Notes: generated from the letters alone by a model not told the origin. DNA of 64,000 nucleotides from Aurantiacibacter poecillastricola (GCF_030730945.1 NZ_JAVAMS010000002.1:310001-374000); one strand, 5' to 3'; shown: positions 18,591 to 28,956, numbered from the stretch's first letter. A program made the numbers and translations.

Positions 18591-19058
18591 TCAATTGTCT
18601 GTATTGATAGTTTTCGAGAATGTTATTGCGTCGATAGGCCCATCGATCGCCCCTCGGTAATATCCATTACGTCTTCCGATCATTTCGAAACCGAAACGGG
18701 CATAAAGATGCTCCGCCGGATTACCTTCCCGCATCTCGAGGAATATCCTAGTGACCGAACGGCCGCTTGCTCGGGCAATGACTTCACCCAGCAGTTTCTT
18801 GCCCAGCCCCAGGCCCCTGAAGGACGGTCGGATCGCGATCAGAAGGATCTCTTCTTCGTCGAGGACCTGCCGGGTGAGAGCGAAACCGGCTGTCATGGCC
18901 GGATCGAAATTCTCGGCCCCGTCCGGTCCCAGCAGCGTAAAGTAGACGTTGCGCAAGGTCAGTGAATCCGCCACCTGCCGCCGTGTCCATGCTTCACCGT
19001 AACGCGGGTCGAACGCATCTTCCATCACCGCCATGATCGCATCGAGTGCATCGGTCAT
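18591..19058 (-). CDS. rimI: Ribosomal protein S18-alanine N-acetyltransferase RimI
   Basis: A 155-residue GNAT acetyltransferase. The acetyl-CoA loop is seen in RPSFRGLGLGKKLLGEV (Q/RxxGxG/A type), and the EMREGNPAEHLYARFGFEMIGRR region is typical of RimI, which acetylates the N-terminal alanine of ribosomal protein S18. It overlaps tsaB by four bases (ATGA), the usual genomic partner, which supports the assignment over a general GNAT enzyme. Confidence 0.9.
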   Translation of the reverse strand: MTDALDAIMAVMEDAFDPRYGEAWTRRQVADSLTLRNVYFTLLGPDGAENFDPAMTAGFALTRQVLDEEEILLIAIRPSFRGLGLGKKLLGEVIARASGRSVTRIFLEMREGNPAEHLYARFGFEMIGRRNGYYRGAIDGPIDAITFSKTINTDN

Positions 19059-19675
19059 CGGCGGACTTCCGGCAACCTTGCATCGGGACCGCGACCATAA
19101 ACCGGCGTGAGGTCGCTGGTCAGCCGGCTCTCGTCGAGCAGGTGAGCGTAATTGGCATCGGGCAACAGGTCCAATGCAAGGCGGCCGTCGCCCAGCAGTT
19201 CCGTCAATTCACGCGCCTTGTTACCGGCGATAACCTCATGCCGAGCCGCTTGTGCCGCCTCTGCCGGCTGCAACGAGCGCACTTCGTCTTCCGCACGGGC
19301 ATCTGCCGCGAAATTCTGGAGGAAATATTCGCCGTGCCCGCCATTCATGCAAATGGTGACGGGGCGCGGTGCGGCCTGTGAACTGCGGGCCCGCACCAGG
19401 TCGAGCGTCGGATAGCCCAGTACCTCGGCTCCCCAGGCGAGGCCCAAGGCGCGAGCTGCAGCAAGCCCGATACGCACCCCGGTGAAGCTGCCAGGGCCAA
19501 GCGAGACGATGATCCTTTCGGCCCGCCCTTTTGCGGGAAGTTCGGCAATCAGGGGTACGAGTCGCTCCGCATGGCCGCGCCCAATGATTTCGCAGCGACC
19601 CTCGAGCAGCTGCGTACCATCGAACAGCGCCGCCGAGCATGCCTCGGTCGCACAATCTATTGCCAGAACCCTCAC
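19055..19675 (-). CDS. tsaB: tRNA threonylcarbamoyladenosine biosynthesis protein TsaB
   Basis: A 206-residue ASKHA-fold protein that pairs with TsaD and TsaE to form t6A at position 37 of ANN-decoding tRNAs. It opens with MRVLAIDCATEACSAALF and includes SLGPGSFTGVRIGLAAARAL, the most conserved stretch of the family. Length is typical. It overlaps rimI by four bases, so the two products are made from one transcript. Confidence 0.94.
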   Translation of the reverse strand: MRVLAIDCATEACSAALFDGTQLLEGRCEIIGRGHAERLVPLIAELPAKGRAERIIVSLGPGSFTGVRIGLAAARALGLAWGAEVLGYPTLDLVRARSSQAAPRPVTICMNGGHGEYFLQNFAADARAEDEVRSLQPAEAAQAARHEVIAGNKARELTELLGDGRLALDLLPDANYAHLLDESRLTSDLTPVYGRGPDARLPEVRR

Positions 19676-19701
19676 GCCGCCCGGTTAGGGCGAACGGCGG
19701 C

Positions 19702-20295
19702 TTAGATCAATTGGTTGAAACGGTCGAAATCGGGGCGCGGGCTGCGATCGAAGATCGTCGTGCGGTCGCCATATCCGATGGAACACAGCCAGTCGGCGCG
19801 GTAGCGCGGCTGGTCGGCGAAGAATTCCTTCGTCGTCGCCTCCTGGTCGAAGCCCGACATCGGCCCGCAATCCAACCCCAGCGAGCGCGCTGCCAGCATC
19901 AGATAGGCACCCTGCAATGCGGAGTTGCGGAAGGCGCTCTCGCGGCGGCCTTCTTCATCGCCCTCGAACCAACTCTTTGCATCGGTATGCGGGAACAGCC
20001 AGGGAAGCTGTTCGTGGAAATCGAGATCGTAGCCGATGATCACGCAGACAGGAGCGGTGAGAATCTTTTTCTGGTTCCCCTCGCTCGCACATTTGGCAAG
20101 GCGTTCACGCGATTCCCGAGACTTGCACCACACGAACCGACCGGGCTGCTGGTTGGCCGAAGTCGGCCCCATCTTCATCAGCTCGTAGATCGCGTGGATC
20201 TGGTCGTCCGCCACCTCCTTGTCGTGCCAGCCATTGAAGCTGCGGGCTTCGCGGAAGATAAGGTCGAGGTCAGCGTCGGACAGAGTATCGGTCAT
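19702..20295 (-). CDS. Nitroreductase family protein, RutE-like
   Basis: A 197-residue FMN-dependent reductase of the malonic semialdehyde reductase RutE/HadB group. Marks are ARSFNGW near the start, MGPTSANQQPGRF (the FMN-phosphate region), LQGAYLMLAARSLGLDCGPMSGFD and the end IGYGD. In E. coli RutE reduces the toxic product of uracil breakdown, but no rut genes are nearby, so a general semialdehyde or nitro-compound detoxification role is equally possible. It lies 27 bases upstream of tsaB. Confidence 0.9.
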   Translation of the reverse strand: MTDTLSDADLDLIFREARSFNGWHDKEVADDQIHAIYELMKMGPTSANQQPGRFVWCKSRESRERLAKCASEGNQKKILTAPVCVIIGYDLDFHEQLPWLFPHTDAKSWFEGDEEGRRESAFRNSALQGAYLMLAARSLGLDCGPMSGFDQEATTKEFFADQPRYRADWLCSIGYGDRTTIFDRSPRPDFDRFNQLI

Positions 20296-20356
20296 GCGGA
20301 AGTAGTCTCCGGAATAATGGGATTGCAGCCTGCCAACGCTGTGAGAGCGGAATGGT

Positions 20357-20938
20357 TCAGGCGGCGCGCACTTCGCTGACCTCGGGGACGTAGTGCTTCA
20401 GCAGCCCCTCGATCCCGTGCTTCAGCGTGGCAGTGGAGCTGGGGCAGCCCGAGCACGCGCCTTGCATCTGCAGGTACACGACGCCTGAGCGGAATCCACG
20501 GTAGCGGATATCGCCCCCGTCGTTGGCGACGGCGGGGCGCACGCGGGTCTCGATCAGTTCCTTGATCTGGGCGACGATATCTTCCGTTCCCTCATCATCG
20601 CCGAGGTCGGCCTCCTCCTCTTCGGGAGGGACAGTAAAGCCGCTGGCATCGCCACCTGCGAAGAGCGGCGCCTCGGACACGAAATGGTCGAGCAGTACCG
20701 CCACGACCTGCGGCTTCAGGTCGGACCAGGCGACGCCCGGTGCGGCGGTGACGGAAACGAAATCGCTGCCGAAGAAGACGCCGGTCACTTCGCCTGTATC
20801 GAACAGTGCCTGCGCGAGCGGGCTCGCCTCGGCCTCCTCCGGCGTGGCAAAATCGCGGGTGCCCTGCGGCATCACCTTACGTCCGGGCAGGAACTTGAGA
20901 GTGGCAGGGTTGGGCGTGGTTTCGGTCTCGATAAACAT
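20357..20938 (-). CDS. NifU-like iron-sulfur scaffold (NfuA type)
   Basis: A 193-residue Fe-S carrier. The N-terminal domain starts MFIETETTPNPATLKFLPG, the conserved Nfu_N opening. The C-terminal NifU domain (about residues 115-190) has PAVANDGGDI and GACSGCPSS, the CxxC pair that holds a shared 4Fe-4S cluster in a dimer. A Glu-rich linker joins the two domains. Proteins of this group deliver clusters to target enzymes such as MiaB, which is encoded in this window. It is divergent from the M16 protease gene. Confidence 0.93.
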   Translation of the reverse strand: MFIETETTPNPATLKFLPGRKVMPQGTRDFATPEEAEASPLAQALFDTGEVTGVFFGSDFVSVTAAPGVAWSDLKPQVVAVLLDHFVSEAPLFAGGDASGFTVPPEEEEADLGDDEGTEDIVAQIKELIETRVRPAVANDGGDIRYRGFRSGVVYLQMQGACSGCPSSTATLKHGIEGLLKHYVPEVSEVRAA

Positions 20939-21055
20939 GGCTCCTATCTAGGGCGCCTTCACCAAGGGAACAAGGTTGCCATCGGACCGCTGTTGCAAGG
21001 CTTTCTTGCCCACTATTCACGCTTGCTTCATCGCTTGCTGGCCTATTGGAGAACC

Positions 21056-23995
21056 ATGACATTCCTTTCGCGCGCCACTCGCGTCCTTCTCCCGTTCGTC
21101 CTGCTGGTCCCGGTGCCTGCCTATGCCCAGTTCCAGGGCACTTGCACCATTACCGCGACGGCTGCCGATATGCCGCAATATGCGGAGCCCGACGATCCCT
21201 GGATTTATCGCGGCACCGATATTCCCGTGGACGAGCAGTGGCTCTTCGGTGAATTGCCCAATGGCGTTCGCTACGCCGTCCGCGAGAACGGTGTGCCGCC
21301 TTGCCAGATGAGCCTGCGCGTCGCCATCGATGCAGGATCGCTGCACGAGCGCGACGAGGAGCGCGGCTTTGCTCACCTGCTCGAGCACATGGTGTTCCGC
21401 GAGTCGGTCTATTTCGGACCGGGCGAGGCGATCCCGCATTTCCAGCGGCTGGGCGCGGCGCTGGGGGCAGACACCAACGCCAGCACCACGCCGACGCAGA
21501 CCGTTTACAAGCTCGACCTGCCGGATGCGACGCGCTCCAGCATGGATGAGAGCATTCGCCTGTTCACCGGCATGGTAACGCAGCCCACGCTCTCCTCCGA
21601 GAACGTGGCGACGGACGTGCCGATCGTCCTGTCCGAACGGCGTGAGAGGGCAGGGCCGGCCCGGCGCGTGCAGGAAGCGACAACCGAGACGCTGTTCGCT
21701 GGCCAGCGCCTCGCCAACCGCAGCCCAATCGGCACGGTGGAAACGCTGCAGGGCGCGACGGCGGAAGCGGTGCAGGACTTTCACCAGCGCTGGTATCGTC
21801 CCGAAAACGCCGTCGTTGTCCTTGTCGGCGATGCCGATGTGGAGGTGCTCGCCAGCATGGTGGAGAAGCACTTTGCCGATTGGGACGTACCGGGCGAACC
21901 CGTGCCCGCGCCCGACTTCGGCGATCCCGAAGCGCCCGAAGGTGCCAACGGTGAGAACCCGGTCGGTGAGGTCGACGTGATTGTCGAGCCCGGCCAGGCC
22001 CGCGCGCTCACATATGCCATCATGCGACCGTGGGTGCAGGTGGTCGATAACCTCGAATACAACCGCCAGAACCTGCTGAAGCAGGTCGCCGCGGCGATCG
22101 TGAACCGCCGCCTTGAGAACCGCGCGCGCGCCGGCGGCAGCTTCCTCCTCGCCTCGGTCCAGCGCAACAAGGTGAACCGCAGCGTGGATGGTACTTTCGT
22201 CTCCGTCACTCCGCTGGGCGACAATTGGGAAGCAGCGCTTGCCGATGTGCGCGGGGTGATTGCCGACGCGAGAAGCGCACCGCCCAGCCAGGCCGAGATC
22301 GACCAAGCCGTTTCGCTCTTCGACGTAGCCTTCGTCGACATGGTCGAGCAATCGCGCATCCAGGCAGGCTCGCAACTCGCGGACCAGATTGTGCAGGCCG
22401 TGGACATTCGCGAGGCCGTCGCCAGCCCGGAGACATTCCTCGAGGTGTTCCGCTCCATCAGCCCTCGCTTCACGCCCGACCAGGTGCTGGAAGCGACGCA
22501 GGAACTGTTCACGGGCGAAGTCGTGCGCGCCGTCATGCTTACGCCTAAACCCGGTAGTGCGAACATTGCGCAGCTGCGCGCCGCGCTGGAGGCTCCCGCT
22601 GTCGCCAGTGCCGATGCACGCGATGATGGCGAGGCTATTGATATCGCCGACCTCCCGCCCATTGGCGAGCCGGTGCTCCCCAGCGTGCGCGAGCCGCTAG
22701 GCGTGCTCGACGTCGAGCGGCTGCGCTTCGACAATGGCGTGCAGGCACTGCTGATGAGCCGGGACAACGAGCCGGGCCGCGTGACTGTGCGCGTGCGCTT
22801 CGGCGCGGGCTGGCGCGGCTTCGAGGATGACGAGGCGGCCTATGCCCACCTTGCGCCGATCGCGCTGGTGAACTCCGGTGTCGGACCGCTCGACCAGAAC
22901 GACCTCGACCGTGCGGCGGCAGGCAGCAAGCTCGGCTTCGATTTCCATATCGAGGACGGCGCCTTCGTATTCGAGGGGCTCACCCGGCAGGAAGACCTTG
23001 CCGCCCAGCTCTACCTTTTCGCCGCCAAGCTGCAGAACCCGGGCTGGGACCCGGCTCCGTTCGAACGCGCAAAAGCCAGCGCGCTGCTGGGCTACGGCTC
23101 CTACAACCGCGATCCGGGAGGTGTGCTCAATCGCGATCTCGACTGGTTGCTCCGCGACCGCGATCCTCGCTTCGTGACGCCGGCGCCCGAAATGCTGGAA
23201 GACGCGACCGCGGAGGGCTTCCGTCGCACCTGGTCGCGCTTGCTTTCGCAAGGTCCGGTGGAAGTTGCTGTCTTCGGCGACATCGACCGGGAGGCTACGG
23301 TCGAGGCGCTGTCGCGCACCTTCGGCGCCATCGATCCGCGCATGCCGCTAACGGAAGAAGTGGCCAATCGTGACCTGCCGTTCCCTGACATCGGAACTTC
23401 GCCCATTCGCCTCACGCATGAAGGCGATGCGGATCAGGCCGCGGCTGTCATCGCCTGGCCCACTGCGGGCGGGTCGGACCAGCTGGTGCAGAGCCGCAAG
23501 CTCGACCTGCTGGCGCAGATCTTCTCGATCCGCCTGATGGACGGGCTGCGCGAGCGGGCAGGAGCGGCCTATTCGCCCTATGTCACTTCCAGCTGGCCTC
23601 TCGACACCGAGACAGGCGGACTGATCTTCGCACTGGCGCAGCTTGACCCCGCGATCGTTCCGGAATTCTTCGAGGAAGCCGAAGCTATCGCCGAGGATCT
23701 CGCTGCCAACGGCCCCTCTCAGGACGAGCTGGCTCGTGTGGTAGAGCCGATCAGCCAGCGCATCCAGCGTGCCAGCACCGGCCACACCTTCTGGCTCAAC
23801 CAGCTGCAAGGCGCGGCAGGCGATGCCAACCGGGCGCTCTACCTGCGCTCGCTGCTGACCGACTACACCAGCGCAACGCCGGAAGAACTTCAGGCGGTTG
23901 CGCAACGCTATCTGGTCGCGCGGCCGGGCCTGCGCATCTCGGTCCTGCCGGACGATGCGGGCGGCACGCGGGCGAATGTGAATGCCGGGCGCTGA
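21056..23995 (+). CDS. M16 (insulinase) family metallopeptidase
   Basis: A 979-residue periplasmic M16 peptidase made of four homologous half-domains. A signal peptide covers about residues 1-24 (ending AYAQ). The inverted zinc motif HxxEH is His107-Glu110-His111 in FAHLLEHMVF, so the N-terminal half is catalytic. The second half (from about residue 555) has no HxxEH and should be the non-catalytic partner, as in pitrilysin-type enzymes. The start was taken at the ATG before the signal peptide. Substrates are unknown. Confidence 0.93.
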   Translation: MTFLSRATRVLLPFVLLVPVPAYAQFQGTCTITATAADMPQYAEPDDPWIYRGTDIPVDEQWLFGELPNGVRYAVRENGVPPCQMSLRVAIDAGSLHERDEERGFAHLLEHMVFRESVYFGPGEAIPHFQRLGAALGADTNASTTPTQTVYKLDLPDATRSSMDESIRLFTGMVTQPTLSSENVATDVPIVLSERRERAGPARRVQEATTETLFAGQRLANRSPIGTVETLQGATAEAVQDFHQRWYRPENAVVVLVGDADVEVLASMVEKHFADWDVPGEPVPAPDFGDPEAPEGANGENPVGEVDVIVEPGQARALTYAIMRPWVQVVDNLEYNRQNLLKQVAAAIVNRRLENRARAGGSFLLASVQRNKVNRSVDGTFVSVTPLGDNWEAALADVRGVIADARSAPPSQAEIDQAVSLFDVAFVDMVEQSRIQAGSQLADQIVQAVDIREAVASPETFLEVFRSISPRFTPDQVLEATQELFTGEVVRAVMLTPKPGSANIAQLRAALEAPAVASADARDDGEAIDIADLPPIGEPVLPSVREPLGVLDVERLRFDNGVQALLMSRDNEPGRVTVRVRFGAGWRGFEDDEAAYAHLAPIALVNSGVGPLDQNDLDRAAAGSKLGFDFHIEDGAFVFEGLTRQEDLAAQLYLFAAKLQNPGWDPAPFERAKASALLGYGSYNRDPGGVLNRDLDWLLRDRDPRFVTPAPEMLEDATAEGFRRTWSRLLSQGPVEVAVFGDIDREATVEALSRTFGAIDPRMPLTEEVANRDLPFPDIGTSPIRLTHEGDADQAAAVIAWPTAGGSDQLVQSRKLDLLAQIFSIRLMDGLRERAGAAYSPYVTSSWPLDTETGGLIFALAQLDPAIVPEFFEEAEAIAEDLAANGPSQDELARVVEPISQRIQRASTGHTFWLNQLQGAAGDANRALYLRSLLTDYTSATPEELQAVAQRYLVARPGLRISVLPDDAGGTRANVNAGR

Positions 23996-24120
23996 CGAAG
24001 CCCGGTTTCGAAAGTAACCTTTGCGCGCATCGGGGGCGGGGAGTATGGACCGCCGCTCCCCGACAGTATGACATTTGCTTGCCCGCCGGGGACCGGGCGC
24101 GCTTGGAATGAGTAGATTAC

Positions 24121-25500
24121 GTGGCACAGAACTGGACACCTGAAAGCTGGAAACAGGACCGCTTCGTCGCGAAGCACCTGCCCGAATACGAAGACGCTGC
24201 CGCCCTGGCCGAAGCCGAGCGCACGCTTGCCGGGTTTCCGCCGCTGGTGTTTGCCGGTGAAGCGCGGGCGCTGAAAGGCGATCTTGCGCAGGTGTCCGCT
24301 GGGCAGGCCTTTCTGGTTCAGGGCGGCGACTGCGCGGAAAGCTTTGCCGAGTTCAGCCCCAACAATATTCGCGACACATTCCGGGTGCTGCTGCAGATGG
24401 CTGCGGTACTCACCTTCGCCAGCAAGATGCCGGTGGTTAAGGTGGGGCGCATGGCCGGGCAGTTCGCCAAGCCGCGCAGCTCCGCTACCGAGACCAAGGG
24501 CGATGTGACGCTGCCGAGCTATTTCGGTGACAATGTGAACGGCATCGAGTTCTCGCCCGAATCGCGAACCAACGATCCGCAGCGCATGCTGCGTGCCTAT
24601 TCGCAGGCCGCTGCCACGCTCAACCTGCTGCGCGCCTTTGCCGGTGGCGGCTACGCCAATCTGCGGCAAGTGCACCAGTGGACACTGGACTTCATGGCCC
24701 GCAGCCCATGGGCGACCGAGTTCCAGCAGATTGCCGACCGCATCGGCGAGTCGCTCGATTTCATGGAAGCCTGCGGCGTCGATATCGAGAACGACCCGCA
24801 TCTGAAGGCCACCAGCTTCTACACCAGCCACGAAGCGCTGCTGCTGCCTTACGAGCAGGCGATGACGCGGCAGGATTCGCTCACCGGCGATTGGTACGAC
24901 ACCTCCGCCCACATGCTGTGGATCGGTGACCGTACGCGCTTCATCGATTCCGCGCATGTCGAATTCCTGCGCGGAGTAAACAATCCCATCGGCGTAAAAT
25001 GCGGTCCTTCGCTGGAGGCCGATGCGCTGCTGGAAATGCTCGACCTGCTCAATCCGGCGCGCGAACCCGGCCGCATTACGCTGATCAGCCGTTTTGGCGC
25101 AGGCAAGGTCGAAGAAGGCCTGCCGCCGCTGGTGCGCGCCGTGACGCGCGAGGGCCACCCGGTTGTGTGGAGCTGCGATCCGATGCACGGCAACGTCATC
25201 AAGTCCGACAGCGGCTACAAGACGCGGCCCTTCGACCGCATCCTGTCCGAAGTGCGCGGCTTTTTCGGCGTGCACCGGGCAGAAGGGACACATGCTGGGG
25301 GCATCCATATCGAGATGACCGGGCAGGACGTGACCGAATGCACCGGCGGATCGGTAGCCATTACCGACGCAGGCCTCGCCGATCGTTATCACACCCATTG
25401 CGACCCGAGGTTGAATGCCGCGCAGTCGCTGGAACTGGCTTTCCTGCTCGCCGAAATGCTCAACCTTGAGCTGGGCGAAGCGCGGGAGGCGGCTGAATAA
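24121..25500 (+). CDS. 3-deoxy-7-phosphoheptulonate synthase, class II
   Basis: A 459-residue class II (plant-like) DAHP synthase, the first step of the shikimate pathway, joining phosphoenolpyruvate and erythrose 4-phosphate. Diagnostic segments are [40 protein letters not shown] and the metal-binding end with TECTGG. It starts at GTG immediately followed by [10 protein letters not shown], the usual N-terminus of the family. A GGAATGAG element precedes it. A hairpin with a seven-bp stem lies at 24037-24062 in the leader, without a U tract. Confidence 0.95.
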   Translation: MAQNWTPESWKQDRFVAKHLPEYEDAAALAEAERTLAGFPPLVFAGEARALKGDLAQVSAGQAFLVQGGDCAESFAEFSPNNIRDTFRVLLQMAAVLTFASKMPVVKVGRMAGQFAKPRSSATETKGDVTLPSYFGDNVNGIEFSPESRTNDPQRMLRAYSQAAATLNLLRAFAGGGYANLRQVHQWTLDFMARSPWATEFQQIADRIGESLDFMEACGVDIENDPHLKATSFYTSHEALLLPYEQAMTRQDSLTGDWYDTSAHMLWIGDRTRFIDSAHVEFLRGVNNPIGVKCGPSLEADALLEMLDLLNPAREPGRITLISRFGAGKVEEGLPPLVRAVTREGHPVVWSCDPMHGNVIKSDSGYKTRPFDRILSEVRGFFGVHRAEGTHAGGIHIEMTGQDVTECTGGSVAITDAGLADRYHTHCDPRLNAAQSLELAFLLAEMLNLELGEAREAAE

Positions 25501-25614
25501 GGCGGTCTGTCCAAGGTCCCGGAAGCGGCCTGGCGCAATAAACAGCGGTTGCAACACCGTGAGAAGGTTCGCCTGAGCGAGATTTCATTGGGCAATACGT
25601 GCTTTGTGGGGTTT

Positions 25615-25632
25615 GCATCGGAAACCCGATGC
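25615..25632 (+). other. Short GC hairpin between DAHP synthase and egtB
   Basis: A perfect seven-bp stem (GCATCGG/CCGATGC) with an AAAC loop, followed by TTC. It lies 46 bases before the egtB start. It may be a weak terminator or an egtB leader element; the sequence does not decide. Confidence 0.4.
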
Positions 25633-25677
25633 TTCACTCAAGCGTAGGACGGAGGAGAAGAGAAAAGGGAGAGGGCG

Positions 25678-26961
25678 ATGCCCCAATCCATTACCCGCCC
25701 GCCCAGTAATTATCCTCAGACCGATAGCAGCGTCGGTCCGGCCTCCCTGCGAGAACGCTTTGCCGCCACGCGCCATCTGACCGAGGCATTGCTCGAACCA
25801 CTGAGCGAGGCAGACGCGACGATCCAGTCGATGGAAGATGCGTCGCCCGCCAAGTGGCATGCGGCGCATACGACGTGGTTCTGGGAAACTTTCCTGCTAC
25901 GCGACAATTTGCCGGGCTACCGCCTCTACGACGAGAGCTGGCCGTTTCTTTTCAACTCCTATTACGAGTCCGAGGGTAGCCGCATCGCGCGGCGCCAGCG
26001 CGGTCTCGTCACGCGGCCCACGCTGGCGGAGGTGCTGGAATGGCGCCGTCATGTAAACGAGGCGATGGAGACGCTACTGGGAGATGATAGCCTGGCAGAC
26101 CTCATCGAACTGGGCATTGCGCACGAGGAGCAGCACATCGAACTGCTGCTGACCGACATCAAGCATGCCTTTTCGAAGAACCCGCTCGGCCCGGCAATGT
26201 GGGACCGGCGCGAAGATGAGCGGCCTGCGCAGGTGGACGGCTGGATTTCCCACCCCGGCGGGATCGCGCGGATCGGCAACCAGTCGAGCGGTTTTGCTTT
26301 CGACAATGAAGGCCCTGCACATCGCAGCCTGCTGGAGCCTTTCGCCCTGTCCCGCCGTCTGGTTACCAACGGCGAATGGGACGAATTCATCGCCGATGGC
26401 GGCTACCGGGATCACCGGCTGTGGCTCTCCGATGCATGGGCGTGGCTCGACCGTTGCAACGTCTCCGCCCCGCTTTACTGGCGAGGCGACGAGCATTTTA
26501 CCCATACCGGCTGGCAAGTGCGCGACCCGGACGCCCCTGTTGCTCATATCTCGTATTACGAGGCCGATGCCTTTGCCAGCTGGGCGGGATGCCGGCTGCC
26601 GACCGAGTTCGAATGGGAAGCTGTTGCGCGCGGACAGGACAAGCCCGACAGCGAGCAGAGGTTCGATGCGAGCGCCGGCAACCAGCTCGACAAGGCGGCA
26701 CCTCCGCGGCCCGTTGGCACCGGGGAGCTGTTCGGCGACGTGTGGCAATTCACCCGCTCCGCTTACCTGCCCTATCCGCGTTTCAAGTCCGCCGAGGGCG
26801 CGGTGGGTGAATACAACGGCAAGTTCATGGCCGGGCAGTGGGTACTCAAGGGAGCAAGCTGTGCCACGGTGCGCGGCCATTCGCGATCGAGCTATCGCAA
26901 TTTCTTCTATCCCCAGCAGCGCTGGCAATTCACCGGTCTGAGGCTGGCAAAGGACATCTAG
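25678..26961 (+). CDS. egtB: Ergothioneine biosynthesis sulfoxide synthase EgtB
   Basis: A 427-residue non-heme iron enzyme that joins a thiol donor to hercynine and oxidises it, the central step of ergothioneine synthesis. The N-terminal DinB-like domain carries iron ligands in KWHAAHTTWFWE and HEEQHIELLLTDI (HX3HXE). The C-terminal FGE-sulfatase/C-type lectin-like domain (about residues 185-425) ends with RGHSRSSYRNFF and the usual Trp/Phe-rich tail. A ribosome site AGGGAGAGG precedes the ATG. It directly abuts egtD. Confidence 0.95.
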   Translation: MPQSITRPPSNYPQTDSSVGPASLRERFAATRHLTEALLEPLSEADATIQSMEDASPAKWHAAHTTWFWETFLLRDNLPGYRLYDESWPFLFNSYYESEGSRIARRQRGLVTRPTLAEVLEWRRHVNEAMETLLGDDSLADLIELGIAHEEQHIELLLTDIKHAFSKNPLGPAMWDRREDERPAQVDGWISHPGGIARIGNQSSGFAFDNEGPAHRSLLEPFALSRRLVTNGEWDEFIADGGYRDHRLWLSDAWAWLDRCNVSAPLYWRGDEHFTHTGWQVRDPDAPVAHISYYEADAFASWAGCRLPTEFEWEAVARGQDKPDSEQRFDASAGNQLDKAAPPRPVGTGELFGDVWQFTRSAYLPYPRFKSAEGAVGEYNGKFMAGQWVLKGASCATVRGHSRSSYRNFFYPQQRWQFTGLRLAKDI

Positions 26962-27948
26962 ATGGCAACCAACAAGGGCATCAAGCTGGTTGATCTCGAC
27001 GAAGACGGGGTGGACCGCGCTTTTCGGGCCGATGTTCTGGCCGGTCTGGCACAGGCGCAAAAGGCGATCCCCGCGCGCTGGCTATATGACGATGCCGGAT
27101 CCCAGCTCTTCGAGGATATAACGCAGGTACCCGAATACTATCCTACCCGCTGCGAAACGGAGATCCTCAGCTCTCGCGGCGCGGAATTTGCAGACGCCAT
27201 CGGCCCGGGTCGCGCGGTGGTGGAGTTCGGCTCCGGCTCGTCGGTCAAGACGCCGCTCCTGCTCGAGGCAATCGAGCCCGGTGCCTATGTGCCGCTGGAT
27301 ATCGCAGGCGACTTCCTGCGCAAGTCGGCTGCGGAACTCTCGGCCAAGTTTCCCGGTCTGCCGGTCTACCCTGTCGAAGCCGATTTCAACCGGCGCGTGG
27401 AACTGCCTGCCGAAGTGGCGGAGATGCCCAAGCTCGGTTTCTTCCCCGGCTCGACCATCGGCAACATGGTGCCCCGCACGGCAGTCGACCTGCTGCGCTC
27501 CATGCGCGAAACCCTGGGCGAGGGGGCGCTGCTTCTCATCGGAATGGACCTAATCAAGGATCGGTCCGTGCTTGAAGCAGCCTATGACGATGCAGGCGGT
27601 GTGACAGCGGCCTTCAACCTAAATCTTCTCTCGCGGATCAACCGCGAGCTGGAAGGCACCATCCCGGTCGAGCAGTTCCGGCACGAGGCGCGCTGGAACG
27701 ACACCTTCGCGCGGGTCGAGATGCACGCGGTCGCACAGCAGGATATTGCCTTCACCGTGGCAGGCAAGGACTTCGCCATGCGAAAAGGAGAGACCATCCA
27801 TACCGAGAACAGCCACAAGTTCGATGCTCGCAGCGCAAACACCCTCCTGCTGGCCGGTCACTGGACGCCGCGGGCCCGGTGGACGGACCAGGAAGATCGT
27901 TTCTCGGTCATCCTCGCGGAAGCCACCATTGCCAAGGCTGCACCATGA
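26962..27948 (+). CDS. egtD: L-histidine N-alpha-methyltransferase EgtD
   Basis: A 328-residue SAM-dependent methyltransferase that trimethylates histidine to hercynine. The family opening (FRADVLAGLAQAQKAIPARWLYDDAGSQLFEDI region), TRCETEIL, VVEFGSGSSVKT (SAM loop) and FFPGSTIGN are all present. It starts immediately after the egtB stop. Its own stop overlaps the next gene as ATGA. egtA, egtC and egtE are not in the window, consistent with a two-gene egtBD pathway in which the thiol donor may be free cysteine or glutathione-derived. Confidence 0.95.
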   Translation: MATNKGIKLVDLDEDGVDRAFRADVLAGLAQAQKAIPARWLYDDAGSQLFEDITQVPEYYPTRCETEILSSRGAEFADAIGPGRAVVEFGSGSSVKTPLLLEAIEPGAYVPLDIAGDFLRKSAAELSAKFPGLPVYPVEADFNRRVELPAEVAEMPKLGFFPGSTIGNMVPRTAVDLLRSMRETLGEGALLLIGMDLIKDRSVLEAAYDDAGGVTAAFNLNLLSRINRELEGTIPVEQFRHEARWNDTFARVEMHAVAQQDIAFTVAGKDFAMRKGETIHTENSHKFDARSANTLLLAGHWTPRARWTDQEDRFSVILAEATIAKAAP

Positions 27949-28901
27949 CCAGCGAGCTGAGCACATGGCCACGGCTCGACTACGCCGCGGAGCGCGGAAC
28001 CTACGGGACTTGTCATGCCATCATGCAGTTGCTCGGCAAATTGCCCACCCGCTTGCTGCCCTGGATCCCGCACAGCTGGCACGTGGCGTTCCGCATCGAT
28101 CCCCGCGGCTACCTTTCGCGACCTATGCCGGCAGGCGACGCACGATCCTTCACGGTGGCGCTGGATGTGCGCGATACAGCCGTCGTGGTTTCCTGCAGCG
28201 ATGGTGCTCGCTATTCGACTGGCATCTCCGGCAAATCCATTGCCGAGCTACGGCGAGACCTTGGCGGCGTGCTCGCCGAAGCCGGGCTTCCCGCGCCGCT
28301 GCACGGGGGGCCGAACGAAGTACCCGATCCGGTGCTTTTCTATCTCGATACCAAGCCACGCGAATGGGACGTCGATACCGCGACGCGCCTTCACGAGGCA
28401 TTCGCCCGCGCCGACCGCGTATTCACGCGTTTTCGCTCAATCTATCTGGGTAAGAGCTCGCCAAGCCACTTCTTCTGGGGCAGTTTCGACCTCGCCGTGA
28501 CGCGTTTTTCCGGACGCCGCGCACCGCCACATCCAGGCGGCTTTCCGACCTTGCCGGACGAGGTGACGCGGGACGCCTACAGCCATGAGGCAATCAGCGC
28601 CGGCATGTGGCCCGGAGGCGGCGGCGTGGATGAAGCTGCCTTCTACGCCTACGCATATCCCTCGCCGGATGGTCTGTCCGAAACCTCGGTCGAGCCCGAA
28701 GGTGCATACTGGCATGGTGACCTTGGAGAATTCGTGCTCCCCTACAGGATCGTGGCAGGCTCTGCTGATCCCGACGCCACCCTTATAGAATTCCTGCAAT
28801 CGACCTACGATGCCGCGGCCAGGCTGCTGGATTGGCCGGAAGACCTCGTGCTGAGCGAAGTAAGCTACGGCAAACCTGTCCAGCAGATCGGCGCGGGATA
28901 G
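27945..28901 (+). CDS. DUF5996 family protein, translationally coupled to egtD
   Basis: A 318-residue protein of the DUF5996 family, function unknown. Signatures are LPTRLLPWIPHSWHVAF, HFFWGSFDLAVTRFSGRRAP, YSHEAISAGMWPGG and FYAYAYPSPDG, followed by LLPY and TLIEFLQSTY. There is no signal peptide. His-rich and Trp-rich stretches suggest a ligand or metal pocket, but no catalytic residues are established. Its ATG overlaps the egtD stop, so its dosage is tied to the ergothioneine enzymes. Confidence 0.88.
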   Translation: MTSELSTWPRLDYAAERGTYGTCHAIMQLLGKLPTRLLPWIPHSWHVAFRIDPRGYLSRPMPAGDARSFTVALDVRDTAVVVSCSDGARYSTGISGKSIAELRRDLGGVLAEAGLPAPLHGGPNEVPDPVLFYLDTKPREWDVDTATRLHEAFARADRVFTRFRSIYLGKSSPSHFFWGSFDLAVTRFSGRRAPPHPGGFPTLPDEVTRDAYSHEAISAGMWPGGGGVDEAAFYAYAYPSPDGLSETSVEPEGAYWHGDLGEFVLPYRIVAGSADPDATLIEFLQSTYDAAARLLDWPEDLVLSEVSYGKPVQQIGAG

Positions 28902-28956
28902 GAACGGTCGCGGCATCCGTGTCGCAATTCGCAGCGCCTCATCCTATGTAAGTATC